A stretch of DNA of 64,000 nt from Paenibacillus aquistagni (GTDB taxonomy: Bacteria > Bacillota > Bacilli > Paenibacillales > Paenibacillaceae). A model generated the notes under the pieces. The model saw only the letters and a program-made list of their open reading frames with translations. It ran no database searches and was not told the DNA's origin. Position 1 is the stretch's first letter; the number at the start of each line of letters is the position of its first letter. Positions 48,158-56,814 of this stretch are shown here, piece by piece. The translations under genes and the position numbers were made by a program. The stretch lies in contig NZ_FXAZ01000004.1 of NCBI RefSeq assembly GCF_900177815.1, forward strand, positions 434,001 through 498,000, in the 5' to 3' direction.

Positions 48158-49459
48158 TTAAGACGCAGAAGGAGGTGCCAAGTATATCGCTTGGCTCCCC
48201 ATTTGCTCCCAGCCTCGCTTGAAGGCCTCACGCTTGATCTTCTTTGCTCTGCCGAGCGGGTCGTGGACATAGACATACGATTCGTCATAGCCTGTGATCA
48301 GCAGGGAGTGCATATAGTAGGTGATCTGAATCTCTCCTGTTGGCGTCTGCCACGTCTGCCAGGACGAAGCGGGAACTTCATCATATAAGGTGGTGTGAAT
48401 GACCCACACCGTGGTGCCTTGGCCCACAGTCCACATCAGATGATCAAAGGAAGTGCCCGTAATATCAATGACTCTTCCAGGAGCATACTTCTCGGCTAAT
48501 TCTGCAATTGGCTCATGATACACCCCTAAGCCAGGGTTCTTAAACGTATAAATATCCCCTACGAATCCGTCGTGCGGATTGCCAAAGGAGATGCCTCCTC
48601 CAGCCTTCACGTAAGGCGTAGGGTCCTTCCGAATGCTCTTCGCAAGCTCCATCTTGTCCACTTGAACGCCGTCATGCTGCAAGAGCATGGCCAGGGCTGT
48701 CACCTCACAGCCTCTAGGCAGTTCAGGCAGCTGCAGGATAAGCGGAGCTCCACTGTTATGAATCGTTGCAGGCGGCTTCTTCGTCGGGTCCCATAATGTA
48801 TGTTCGCCGCGATACAATACCGTTCTCCCTGGTGCTTGACTAGCGAAGGCGACCGCTTCAGACCAAGTCTTGAACAGAGCTAGGAATCGGCCCTGCATAT
48901 CGACGGAATAAGGTCCATATGCATCATAAGCGAGATAAGCGGACAGCTCTCTTCGCCATTCCTCCCATTCATCATTGGAGGGCGAACGTGTTGTCTTAGA
49001 CAATAAGACGACGCCATTATGCACCTGCAGAGTTCGTCCGAATGCTTCGCTCGTCTTGCGCAGCGGTATATAGGTAAGGCCTTCCTTGACCTCTGTCATC
49101 TTGGAATCAAACTCGATCTTGCCCTGCTCGGATTGGAGCTTGATGCTGCCTGTGGATGAATTGTATGTCATGGTTGTATCAAGCCGCTTAGCTAAGAAGC
49201 GAGCGGGAACAAAGGTTTCCCCTTTGGATGTGTAAGGCGCTGCGTTCTTTGTGTTATCGTCCAGCGGGACAAGATAGCGTCCGTGGCGTGCTGTATGGCT
49301 GTAGTTCATCAGGACGAGATCATCGGATGGCATTGAGAATGCAAACGGAGTTCGTCCATCCTTCTCGTCAACCATCATCAAAGAGAAAGGCAGCGCACAT
49401 ATCGCAAGCAAAATACAAAAAAGAAGCCATTTGTTCAAAAGTCGAATACGGCGTGACAC
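48158..49459 (-). CDS. Exported C39-like cysteine peptidase with copper-amine-oxidase-type N-terminal domain
   Basis: 433 residues. An N-terminal hydrophobic segment (WLLFCILLAICALPFSLMM) exports or anchors it. Residues about 75-155 are a stalk domain of the copper amine oxidase N-terminal type (FVPARFLAKRLD, YIPLRKTSEAFG), common in Paenibacillus wall proteins. The C-terminal half is a Peptidase_C39_2 domain: Cys in LPRGCEVTALAMLL, His in MHSLLITGYD, Asp in YVHDPLGRA. Function unknown; such proteins may cut peptides at the surface. GTG 49459 lies behind AAGGAGGAAC. Confidence 0.87.
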   Translation of the reverse strand: MSRRIRLLNKWLLFCILLAICALPFSLMMVDEKDGRTPFAFSMPSDDLVLMNYSHTARHGRYLVPLDDNTKNAAPYTSKGETFVPARFLAKRLDTTMTYNSSTGSIKLQSEQGKIEFDSKMTEVKEGLTYIPLRKTSEAFGRTLQVHNGVVLLSKTTRSPSNDEWEEWRRELSAYLAYDAYGPYSVDMQGRFLALFKTWSEAVAFASQAPGRTVLYRGEHTLWDPTKKPPATIHNSGAPLILQLPELPRGCEVTALAMLLQHDGVQVDKMELAKSIRKDPTPYVKAGGGISFGNPHDGFVGDIYTFKNPGLGVYHEPIAELAEKYAPGRVIDITGTSFDHLMWTVGQGTTVWVIHTTLYDEVPASSWQTWQTPTGEIQITYYMHSLLITGYDESYVYVHDPLGRAKKIKREAFKRGWEQMGSQAIYLAPPSAS

Positions 49460-49611
49460 GTGTTGAAGTTCCTCCTTGACGATCTTACATGCTCTTGTAT
49501 ATATCGGTACAAAAGCTAAAATTGTTTATTTTACAGCAATTCCATTATAACGCCTTTCCGCGCTGAATGGGCGAGAGTTGCTTATGCCAATAATATTCGT
49601 GACTTCTGATG

Positions 49612-49661
49612 TTGGATCGATTGGGGCAAAATGCTATAATAATAAGACGTAAGCGTTATCT
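49612..49661 (+). promoter_or_regulatory. Promoter and overlapping cre-like site of the ROK fructokinase
   Basis: TTGGAT (49612-49617), 17-bp spacer, TATAAT (49635-49640). ACGTAAGCGTTATCT (49647-49661) matches the cre consensus at 14 of 15 positions and covers the expected transcription start. Confidence 0.75.
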
Positions 49662-49749
49662 TTCACATTGTTTTTTGATTGCTTGAATGACGCTGTATTA
49701 TTAGACAGACAAGACATAAGAAAGCTTGGTACGGAGGGCGAGAAACGTT

Positions 49750-50637
49750 ATGACACGAATTGGTGCAATCGAAGGCGGCGGAACGAAGTTCGTCGTAGGC
49801 GTGGGTACTGTAGATGGTCAAATTGAAGTGATGGAATCATTTCCAACGACAACACCAGAAGAAACAATGGGCAAAACGGTAGAGTTTTTCCGTGATAAAG
49901 GCGTAAGCGCGATTGGGTTCGGTTCTTTTGGCCCCGTTGATCTGAATACGCAAAGTCCGACATATGGACATATCGCAAAGACACCTAAGCCGCATTGGAG
50001 CGACTATGATGTTGTCGGTCACCTTAAGCAGCATTTCGATATTCCGATTGGCTTTGATACTGATGTGAATGCGGCTGCGCTGGGTGAAGCGACATATGGA
50101 GCAGCAAAGGGACTAAACAGCTGTTTATATATCACGATTGGGACCGGCATTGGCGCTGGAGCTGTCGTGGAAGGCAAGCTGGTGCATGGATTGACGCATC
50201 CTGAGATGGGGCATATCAATGTTCGCCGTCATCCTGAAGATACGTATGCAGGCAAGTGTCCTTATCATGGAGATTGCCTCGAGGGTCTTGCTGCAGGTCC
50301 AGCGATCGAAGCGCGTTGGGGCGTGAAGGCTTATGAACTGCAAGAAGACCACAAGGCGTGGGAATTCCAAGCCTACTATATTGCACAAGCCTTGATGAAT
50401 TACATTCTAATTATTTCTCCTGAGAAAATTATTCTTGGCGGGGGCGTCTCCAAGCAGCGTCATTTGCTGCCTTGCATTCACGAGGAGCTTCGCAAGCAGT
50501 TGAATGGTTACGTACATCATCCAGCCATTCTTGAGCACACCGATGCTTATATCGTAACGCCAGGACTTGAGGATCGTGCGGGCATTACAGGCTCCCTCGC
50601 GCTTGGCGTGAAAGCACTAGAAGAAGCACAAGCCTAA
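49750..50637 (+). CDS. ROK family fructokinase (GmuE/ScrK type)
   Basis: 295 residues. Phosphate loop AIEGGGTKFVVGVG, the catalytic FDTDVNAAALGEA and a zinc site GKCPYHGDCLEGLAAG are intact, unlike the ROK regulator at 806-2050. The EGGGTKF start is typical of Bacillus fructokinases, which also accept mannose in some cases. ATG 49750 is chosen; GGAGGG lies about 10 bases upstream. Single gene with terminator. Confidence 0.9.
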   Translation: MTRIGAIEGGGTKFVVGVGTVDGQIEVMESFPTTTPEETMGKTVEFFRDKGVSAIGFGSFGPVDLNTQSPTYGHIAKTPKPHWSDYDVVGHLKQHFDIPIGFDTDVNAAALGEATYGAAKGLNSCLYITIGTGIGAGAVVEGKLVHGLTHPEMGHINVRRHPEDTYAGKCPYHGDCLEGLAAGPAIEARWGVKAYELQEDHKAWEFQAYYIAQALMNYILIISPEKIILGGGVSKQRHLLPCIHEELRKQLNGYVHHPAILEHTDAYIVTPGLEDRAGITGSLALGVKALEEAQA

Positions 50638-50746
50638 TCAGGATACGTTGTTAGGGAAAAGTTACCGTTCACATTAGCTTTGCAGCAATCGAGCCTGCTC
50701 AGCAGCCTATGTGGATGAGAAATGAAAATAAAGCTGCGCTAAGATA

Positions 50747-50805
50747 GCCGCAGCAGAAGAGATGGAACCGATCCAACAGGTTCTATCCTTCTGCTGCGGT
50801 TTTTT
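50747..50805 (+). terminator. Terminator after the fructokinase gene
   Basis: GCCGCAGCAGAAG pairs with CTTCTGCTGCGGT (one G-U pair) and the stem continues inward as GGAACC/GGTTCT; TTTTTTG follows. Confidence 0.9.
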
Positions 50806-50983
50806 GTTGTCCGCGCTCCTGCATAGGCATTAGTGGAGACAAGAAGCTTGGTGGAACCGTGTTCATTTTTGCAGCATAAATGAAGAACAGAAACGAAGCA
50901 GATATGATAAATGTAAACTTCTTTTAATAATAACTAGTTAACGATTGTCAGAATCATTGAACTGATTTACAATGTAAAAATAA

Positions 50984-51017
50984 ATGTTAACCATTAATTA
51001 TTTTATTTGGTTTACGC
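50984..51017 (+). promoter_or_regulatory. BirA operator of the biotin operon
   Basis: ATGTTAACC (50984-50992), 16-bp spacer, GGTTTACGC (51009-51017) matches the Firmicute BirA box (TGTTAACC-N15/16-GGTTAACA). A possible promoter TTGAAC-N17-ATAAAT (50957-50985) overlaps it. The region 50806-50956 shows nothing else. Confidence 0.8.
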
Positions 51018-51046
51018 AAGATTGTTTGAGGGAAGTGAAGTTCGTA

Positions 51047-51877
51047 ATGCCTGCTAGCAAAACAAATGTGGAATGTGCTGCAAACAAAAAAGGGATATTT
51101 GTTTCCTCTACAGGTACTGAACAAGGAAAAACGATTCTTGCTTCAGGAATTGCCGCATGGTGGAAGTCCGTTACAGGAGCAGCGCCAGCCGTGTGGAAGC
51201 CTGTTCAGAGCGGCGTTCAATGGGGAGCTTCGAATGCGGACAGCTATCGATTAAAGTGGGGCGGCGGATTGGAGGATAAGCAGGAACAGGACATCGTGTC
51301 TCTTGCTTTTTCAGCACCCTTGTCTCCTCTAGCAGCTGCTGCAAGAGAGAATGTATCGATCAACTGTGCTGCCCTAAGAAGAGAAGGCATAACACGATTG
51401 TCACAAGGCTTGCCGCTTGTTGTAGAAGGAGCGGGAGGCGTGGCAGTTCCTTTTGCGAACACTTATACAATGTGCTCGCTGGCCAGTGATCTAGAGCTGC
51501 CGATGCTTATTGTGGCTCAACCGCTGCTTGGAACGATCAGCCATACCGTGACCGCTGTGCATTATGCAAGAGAACAAGGCATACCTGATATTGCAGTTGT
51601 AATGGGCGGCTTGGCCCCTGAACAACTAGAACGTGAGCACGAATGCGAAGAGAATGCGCAAATAATCGCTGAGCAGGCACAGGTTCCAGTGCTTGGTAGA
51701 CTGCCGTGGATTCCGCAGCCCGTTATGCATGATCCGCATGCTTGGAGCAGCTGGCGAGCGCAATGGGTCGAAGCGATGAGCCGGGTCTCTTTGCTGTGCG
51801 ATTGGCTTATGGGACGCATGAACGAAGTCAATAAGGAGCGGTGTGCTGACTCGTCTAGTTTGACTAGCGATTGTTAG
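51047..51877 (+). CDS. bioD: ATP-dependent dethiobiotin synthetase
   Basis: 276 residues. It closes the ureido ring of dethiobiotin. Motifs: phosphate loop VSSTGTEQGKT, KPVQSGVQWG and VVEGAGGVAVPF. Compared with the usual VTGTDTxVGKT the loop has Ser for the first Gly and Gly for Asp, a notable divergence. ATG 51047 is used because the upstream in-frame ATG 50984 lies inside the BirA operator. First gene of the biotin operon. Confidence 0.92.
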   Translation: MPASKTNVECAANKKGIFVSSTGTEQGKTILASGIAAWWKSVTGAAPAVWKPVQSGVQWGASNADSYRLKWGGGLEDKQEQDIVSLAFSAPLSPLAAAARENVSINCAALRREGITRLSQGLPLVVEGAGGVAVPFANTYTMCSLASDLELPMLIVAQPLLGTISHTVTAVHYAREQGIPDIAVVMGGLAPEQLEREHECEENAQIIAEQAQVPVLGRLPWIPQPVMHDPHAWSSWRAQWVEAMSRVSLLCDWLMGRMNEVNKERCADSSSLTSDC

Positions 51878-51957
51878 CCGTCCAATTAGCTGCTCCATTA
51901 TGTAAGCAGCCATATTAGAAGAATCCAAGAGTGTGATTAGAGGAGGAGTATACATTT

Positions 51958-52980
51958 ATGAATGACCATAACACTGTCATGACAGTAGATCGCCAGCAAG
52001 ATACGGACTGGCAGGCATTAGCAGCCAAAGCCATTCAAGGCGAGGCGATTACGGAAGCGGAGGCGCTTAATGTGCTGCAAGCAAGTGATGATGAGCTGTT
52101 GGCTGTTATGGACGCTGCATTTCGCATCCGCAAGCATTATTATGGGAAAAAAGTGAAGCTGAATCTGATTGTAAATGCCAAGAGCGGCTTGTGCCCAGAA
52201 GATTGCGGCTATTGCTCGCAATCGATCGTGTCATCAGCTCCCGTAACGAAGTACCCTCTTCTAGAGAAAGAGGTGCTAGTAGAAGGAGCGAAGCGTGCCA
52301 TGGAGCTTCAGGCAGGAACCTACTGCATCGTAGCGAGCGGCAGAGGACCGACGAAGCGTGAGCTGGCTGAGGTTACGTCTGCCGTCCAAGAAATCAAGGA
52401 GACGATGCCGCTTAAGATATGTGCATGCCTTGGCATTCTTACGGATGAACAGTCGAAGCAGTTGAAGGAAGCGGGCGTGGACCGCTATAACCATAATTTG
52501 AATACAAGCGCAGATCATTATGCTCATATTACGTCAACCCATACGTATGAAGATCGGGTACATACAGTTGAACAAGCGAAGCAGGCAGGAATATCGCCAT
52601 GCTCTGGGGTTATTATCGGCATGGGCGAGACAGATGAACAGCTCGTGCAAGCCGCAATAGCGCTTCGAGAGCTTGATGCGGACTCCATTCCGGTTAACTT
52701 TCTAAATGCGATTCCCGGCACTCCGCTTGAAAAGCTATCGCATCTTAACCCAAGAAAGTGCTTGAAGGCGCTTGCGATGTTTCGCTTCGTGTGTCCCACC
52801 AAAGAAATTCGGGCTTCTGGAGGGCGCGAGGTCAATTTGCGCTCCATGCAGGTGCTGGCCTTGTATGCAGCCAATTCGATTTTTATTGGCGATTACTTAA
52901 CGACAGAAGGGCAGGAAGCCGCTTCTGACCATGCGATGATTCAAGATATGGGGTTTGAGATTGAGACATGTGCGCTGTAA
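51958..52980 (+). CDS. bioB: Biotin synthase
   Basis: 340 residues, radical SAM enzyme inserting sulfur into dethiobiotin. CxxxCxxC is CPEDCGYC; GIIIGMGE-type segment IIGMGETDEQ and NFLNAIPGTPL are present. ATG 51958 follows AGAGGAGGAG. Its end overlaps the bioF frame by 13 bp. Confidence 0.97.
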   Translation: MNDHNTVMTVDRQQDTDWQALAAKAIQGEAITEAEALNVLQASDDELLAVMDAAFRIRKHYYGKKVKLNLIVNAKSGLCPEDCGYCSQSIVSSAPVTKYPLLEKEVLVEGAKRAMELQAGTYCIVASGRGPTKRELAEVTSAVQEIKETMPLKICACLGILTDEQSKQLKEAGVDRYNHNLNTSADHYAHITSTHTYEDRVHTVEQAKQAGISPCSGVIIGMGETDEQLVQAAIALRELDADSIPVNFLNAIPGTPLEKLSHLNPRKCLKALAMFRFVCPTKEIRASGGREVNLRSMQVLALYAANSIFIGDYLTTEGQEAASDHAMIQDMGFEIETCAL

Positions 52981-54419
52981 ATGCTGAACGCGAGGATCGC
53001 TGCAGAATACGTGAGACTGAAGTACTTACAGCTGAAACACATGAAGGTGATACACGCAATGCGGAAATACACAAGGCTGAAGCTCTCATAACCCAGACAC
53101 TCAAAGTGGAAACGCCGAAGGCAGGTACACTCAAAACTGAAACAATTAAGGCTGCTGCTCAAGCAAAGTCGGTTATCGATGCAAGCTCTTTTAGCAAAGA
53201 AATGACAGTTCCATCGCGATATCCTTGGATGGAATCGGCACTAGATCAACTGCATAGCAAGCAGCGGCTTCGCACGCTGTGTGAGACCCAGTGGGAAGCG
53301 AGCGGCTATATCCACCGAGGAGGATACTCTCTGTTGAACCTGGCTTCCAATCATTACTTGGGCTTTTCTCCTTGGCTTGAGCCCTATATGGAACAGCTTC
53401 AAGCCTTATGCAGGTCCGGCGGCGAGCCTTATGTTCGGATGGGCAGCGGGGCTTCAAGGCTGATTGCCGGTCATGACCCTCAGCATGCAGCATTGGAGCG
53501 CGAGCTTGCCGAATACATGATCCGCGAAGCGGCTTTGGTATTTGCAAATGGGTATATGGCGAATATCGGGATCATACAGGCATTGGTCGGAAGAGGGGAT
53601 GCCGTATTCAGCGACCGGTTGAACCATGCCAGCATCGTGGATGGCATACAGCTCAGTCGAGCGGAGCATTTTCGCTATTCGCATCTCGATTATGAGCAGC
53701 TAGAGCGCATGCTGCAGCGCTGGAGGGGGGCACATCCTGACAGACGGGCCTTAATCGTGTCGGATGCTGTGTTCAGCATGGATGGCACGGAGGCTAGGCT
53801 GGAACAGCTCGTGAAGCTGAAGGACAGATACGATGCTTTGCTGATGTTGGACGAGGCTCACAGCATTGGCGTGTATGGCCATGGAGGAAGAGGACTTGCC
53901 TATGAAAGGGGATTTCATCAGCAAGTGGATGTGGTGATGGGTACGCTTGGCAAGGCCTTTGGATTGGAGGGCGCGTTTGCTGCTGCTGATCACGTTCTTA
54001 TTCGGTATCTTGTGAACCGCTCGCGTTCCTTTATCTATAGCACGGCCCTGCCGCCTGTCATGGCCGCCATGCTGCGGATTCGGCTAAGGGAGGTTGAAGC
54101 AGCAGATGGATTGAGGCAGCGCTTGAAGGAACGAGTGGGCTGTCTTCGAACCTTGCTGCAAGCAGGCGGACTTCATACAGGAGAAGGTGCCAGCCACATC
54201 ATTCCGGTCCTCTTGGGAGAGGATCGCATAGCGGTTCGAGCAAGCGAGCAGCTGCAAGCAGCAGGCATAGCCGGAATTGCCATCCGGCCGCCTACCGTTC
54301 CAGAGAACGAAGCGCGAATTCGGCTGACGCCGATGGCGATTCATACGGCACAGCAGATCGAAGAGGCGGCAGCTCTAATCATCAGAAAGGTACGGACTGC
54401 ATCCTCCTGCCCCTTATGA
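52968..54419 (+). CDS. bioF: 8-amino-7-oxononanoate synthase with unusual repeat-containing N-terminal extension
   Basis: 483 residues if started at ATG 52968, versus about 385-400 normally. The first 78 residues are Thr/Glu/Ala/Lys rich and include 10-residue repeats (TLKVETPKAG, TLKTETIKAA). An alternative start ATG 53202 would give 405 residues but lacks a clear ribosome binding site. The enzyme core is intact: RMGSGASRLIAGHDP, DEAHSIGVYGHGGRG, and the PLP lysine in MGTLGKAFGLEGAF. It condenses pimeloyl-ACP with alanine. I cannot tell which start is used. Confidence 0.93.
   Translation: MCAVNAEREDRCRIRETEVLTAETHEGDTRNAEIHKAEALITQTLKVETPKAGTLKTETIKAAAQAKSVIDASSFSKEMTVPSRYPWMESALDQLHSKQRLRTLCETQWEASGYIHRGGYSLLNLASNHYLGFSPWLEPYMEQLQALCRSGGEPYVRMGSGASRLIAGHDPQHAALERELAEYMIREAALVFANGYMANIGIIQALVGRGDAVFSDRLNHASIVDGIQLSRAEHFRYSHLDYEQLERMLQRWRGAHPDRRALIVSDAVFSMDGTEARLEQLVKLKDRYDALLMLDEAHSIGVYGHGGRGLAYERGFHQQVDVVMGTLGKAFGLEGAFAAADHVLIRYLVNRSRSFIYSTALPPVMAAMLRIRLREVEAADGLRQRLKERVGCLRTLLQAGGLHTGEGASHIIPVLLGEDRIAVRASEQLQAAGIAGIAIRPPTVPENEARIRLTPMAIHTAQQIEEAAALIIRKVRTASSCPL
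53067..53156 (+). repeat. 30-bp imperfect tandem repeats inside the bioF 5' region
   Basis: Two clear units begin ACACTCAAA at 53097 and 53127; a third, more diverged unit begins at 53067. The period of 30 bp keeps the reading frame. Confidence 0.65.
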
Positions 54420-54503
54420 GGAGCACAGAGAACAGAGCACAGAGATAGAGAACAGTGGGCGGATAACAAACAGCCAGCTGGACTCATAGGAGGTGAAGGC
54501 TGC

Positions 54504-55421
54504 TTGAATATACAGCTGATATGGATTCACGGCTGGGGCGCCTCTCCAGCCGTATGGGATATAGGACACGGCTCTCGATTCTCTTCAAGGGCAGAGAATT
54601 GCGACGCGAAGATGCACATTCATCATCGTGATGTATCGCTTGTGGGCTGCACTACGATTGAAGACATGCTTGCGACCGTAACGAGTGCCTTTGACGAGGC
54701 TGCTAAGCGGGAGCAGCCTTGGCATGTCATCGGCTGGTCGCTCGGCGGCATGCTGGCTATTGATGCGCTTCTGCGCTGGATGAAGCAGCAGCCTTGCAGC
54801 GGAATTGGAGCGCATGAGCTGCATGGAGCCAGCACAAGCGGAGTTGGGTCGCATGGATTGCATGGAGCAAGCACAAGCGGCATGCTGCCGGCAAGCTTGA
54901 TTGGCGTAGGCGCAACATGCCAGTTTGTCGATGAGCAGGGCCATGCGGGCTGGCGCCCAAGGATTCTTGAGCGCATGCGGCGTAAGCTAGAGCGTGCGCC
55001 TGAGCAGGTGCTCGCAGACTTCGCGGACCAATTCTGGTCGCCCACAGAGCGAGCAGACGAGCGTTATCTGACATGGCAGACAGAGATGAGCCATGTGATC
55101 CGCTCTGCTGGTTATTCGCTTGAAGGGCTCAATGCGGGGCTTCAGTATCTGCAGCAAGCTGCATTGGAGAAGCAGCTGATTGAACTGGCGCACGAGCTTC
55201 CGATCTTATGGGTTCAAGGAAGCGAGGATCAGATATGTCCTGCGGCTGCAATGGAGCAATGGAATGAAGTTCCCCTGCATACAGTACGGTTTTCGGGAGC
55301 GGGACACGCTCCCTTTTTGACAAGGAAAGAGCAGTGGGAGGCGGTCCTGCGTCAATGGCTATGGTCGCAATGCCCGCAAAGACCGCGGGAAGGGGAAGAA
55401 CGTGAATCTCAAGCAGATTGA
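54504..55421 (+). CDS. BioH-like alpha/beta hydrolase, probable pimeloyl-ACP methyl ester esterase
   Basis: 305 residues. WIHGWGASPAVWD, nucleophile elbow GWSLGGMLAIDA, acid GSEDQICP and GAGHAPFLTRKEQW give the full triad. Placed between bioF and bioC, it should remove the methyl group that BioC adds during pimelate synthesis. TTG 54504 follows AGGAGGTGA. It contains an in-frame 39-bp tandem duplication (54801-54878). The family call is firm; BioH function rests on the operon. Confidence 0.87.
   Translation: MNIQLIWIHGWGASPAVWDIGHGSRFSSRAENCDAKMHIHHRDVSLVGCTTIEDMLATVTSAFDEAAKREQPWHVIGWSLGGMLAIDALLRWMKQQPCSGIGAHELHGASTSGVGSHGLHGASTSGMLPASLIGVGATCQFVDEQGHAGWRPRILERMRRKLERAPEQVLADFADQFWSPTERADERYLTWQTEMSHVIRSAGYSLEGLNAGLQYLQQAALEKQLIELAHELPILWVQGSEDQICPAAAMEQWNEVPLHTVRFSGAGHAPFLTRKEQWEAVLRQWLWSQCPQRPREGEERESQAD
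54801..54878 (+). repeat. 39-bp tandem duplication within the bioH-like gene
   Basis: Two adjacent units, 54801-54839 and 54840-54878, encode GIGAHELHGASTS and GVGSHGLHGASTS. They lie just before the strand ASLIGVGATC, likely a surface loop. Confidence 0.85.
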
Positions 55422-56340
55422 TAAGCGCATTGTAAAAAAGAGGTTCAGCCGTCATGCGCATGAATATGACCAGTATGCGGATGTTCAGTGTGATATGGCT
55501 GCAGCGCTGCTTGATGATGAACTGGTGCTGGAGCGGCTTAAAAGATGGAGAGAGAATAAGCAGCCTATCAAGATACTGGATATCGGCTGCGGCACAGGGC
55601 TCGTAACCACGCTTATTCTAGAACAGCTTGGCGAGGCGCATATTACCCTGCTTGATTTGTCCAAGGAGATGCTCGATGAGGCAGAGCAAAAGTTGGTGGA
55701 ATCGGGACTGTCCATTCCATTGCATAAGATCGAAGCTGACGCTGAAGCATGGATCAACAGCCAAACCGCCACCTTCGATATGATCGTGTCAAACGCGGCG
55801 CTTCAATGGTTTCATGAGCCTTGCCGCGTACTCCAGCATGCGGCGGCTCTACTGCGTCCTGGCGGACTGCTCGCTTGCTCCACCTTTTTGCCGGGAACCC
55901 TTTATGAGCTGCATCATTCCTGTTCAGCCGCCGATCACTTGCTCGGAAGAAGTAGAGAGGAGCGAGGGCAGACATATGCTGAGCTTCATACCCTGACAAA
56001 TGCTGTGAGTCTCGCAATGAATAGCCGCTTGGCGCATAAAGCAAGAGTTAAGAGAGCAGCTTGTGCCGCCGAACCTACTAGCACGGTGTTCGGCACAGAG
56101 CAAATGCAGGTATCCAGTCGGGCGCTAACCTTGACCTATGAATACGACAGCGCACGGCAGATGATGAAGCATATAAGAGGGGTTGGGGCGTCGAATGCGC
56201 TCCATGATCGCACGCATATGGTGACGCGCAGCTGGATTCATGAGATGCTCGCTTATTATGAGCATACCTATCCAGGCTCGGATGGAGAAGGGGTACAAGC
56301 GACATATGAAGTTGGGCTGCTGAGTGCGCTGAACCGTTAG
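55402..56340 (+). CDS. bioC: Malonyl-ACP O-methyltransferase
   Basis: 312 residues, class I SAM methyltransferase. RFSRHAHEYDQYADVQ is the BioC N-terminal signature; SAM motif I is ILDIGCGTGLVTTL and PGGLLACSTF is in motif III. It methylates malonyl-ACP to disguise it for pimelate synthesis. GTG 55402 overlaps the previous gene by 20 bp, with GGAAGGGGAA upstream. Length exceeds the usual 250-280 because of a segment near residues 210-235 (KARVKRAACAAEPTST). Confidence 0.93.
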   Translation: MNLKQIDKRIVKKRFSRHAHEYDQYADVQCDMAAALLDDELVLERLKRWRENKQPIKILDIGCGTGLVTTLILEQLGEAHITLLDLSKEMLDEAEQKLVESGLSIPLHKIEADAEAWINSQTATFDMIVSNAALQWFHEPCRVLQHAAALLRPGGLLACSTFLPGTLYELHHSCSAADHLLGRSREERGQTYAELHTLTNAVSLAMNSRLAHKARVKRAACAAEPTSTVFGTEQMQVSSRALTLTYEYDSARQMMKHIRGVGASNALHDRTHMVTRSWIHEMLAYYEHTYPGSDGEGVQATYEVGLLSALNR

Positions 56341-56475
56341 AGGCACAGGCTGGACTTGTTTCAATATGAATGCATGGGGTATCGATGTTAAATGAGCAGA
56401 ATCGAATCAATTGCTTTGTTCATTTTGCATGCGTATTCCTGAAGCGTTGGATACGGTCAACGAGGTGATACCTTA

Positions 56476-56625
56476 ATGAAGACATCCAGTCGTGCGTCTC
56501 ACATTGTAGATACCGAGCGGTATGAGGTGCATTGCAAGCAAGAAGTACACACATTTCCATCCTTGGATTGGACGAGTGAATTTGCGATGCACGAGTGCAT
56601 GGAAAGGAAACCGGATTTGCAATAG
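56476..56625 (+). CDS. Possible 49-residue protein
   Basis: ATG 56476 has GAGGTGAT upstream and the frame runs 49 codons (start MKTSSRASHIVD, end MERKPDLQ) to a TAG. It is hydrophilic with three cysteines or histidine pairs and no recognised family. It lies between bioC and a terminator and could be translated from the same transcript. The rest of the gap 56341-56814 holds no other candidate. Confidence 0.35.
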   Translation: MKTSSRASHIVDTERYEVHCKQEVHTFPSLDWTSEFAMHECMERKPDLQ

Positions 56626-56724
56626 GGGACCGGGAAATTCAAGCTGTCGGGGTAGAGATGAAGCTTACTCTTAAGCATATGGAGGACATATTGGGACCAT
56701 AACGACACTTCTGGTGAAGATGTA

Positions 56725-56780
56725 ACAGCTGTGTAGAGCAGGCAAGGATCTTGAACTGCTGCTCTACACGGCTGTTTGGT
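56725..56780 (+). terminator. Terminator of the biotin operon
   Basis: AACAGCTGTGTAGAGCAG pairs with CTGCTCTACACGGCTGTT (one mismatch-like position), followed by TTGGTGTTG; the T-run is weak. Confidence 0.75.
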
Positions 56781-56814
56781 GTTGTCTTTTATCATGATGA
56801 ATGATTATGATCGA

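Noticed and set aside
48085..48388. Short frames around the end of the C39 peptidase gene
   Set aside because: They overlap the peptidase coding sequence or the terminator and have no ribosome binding site.
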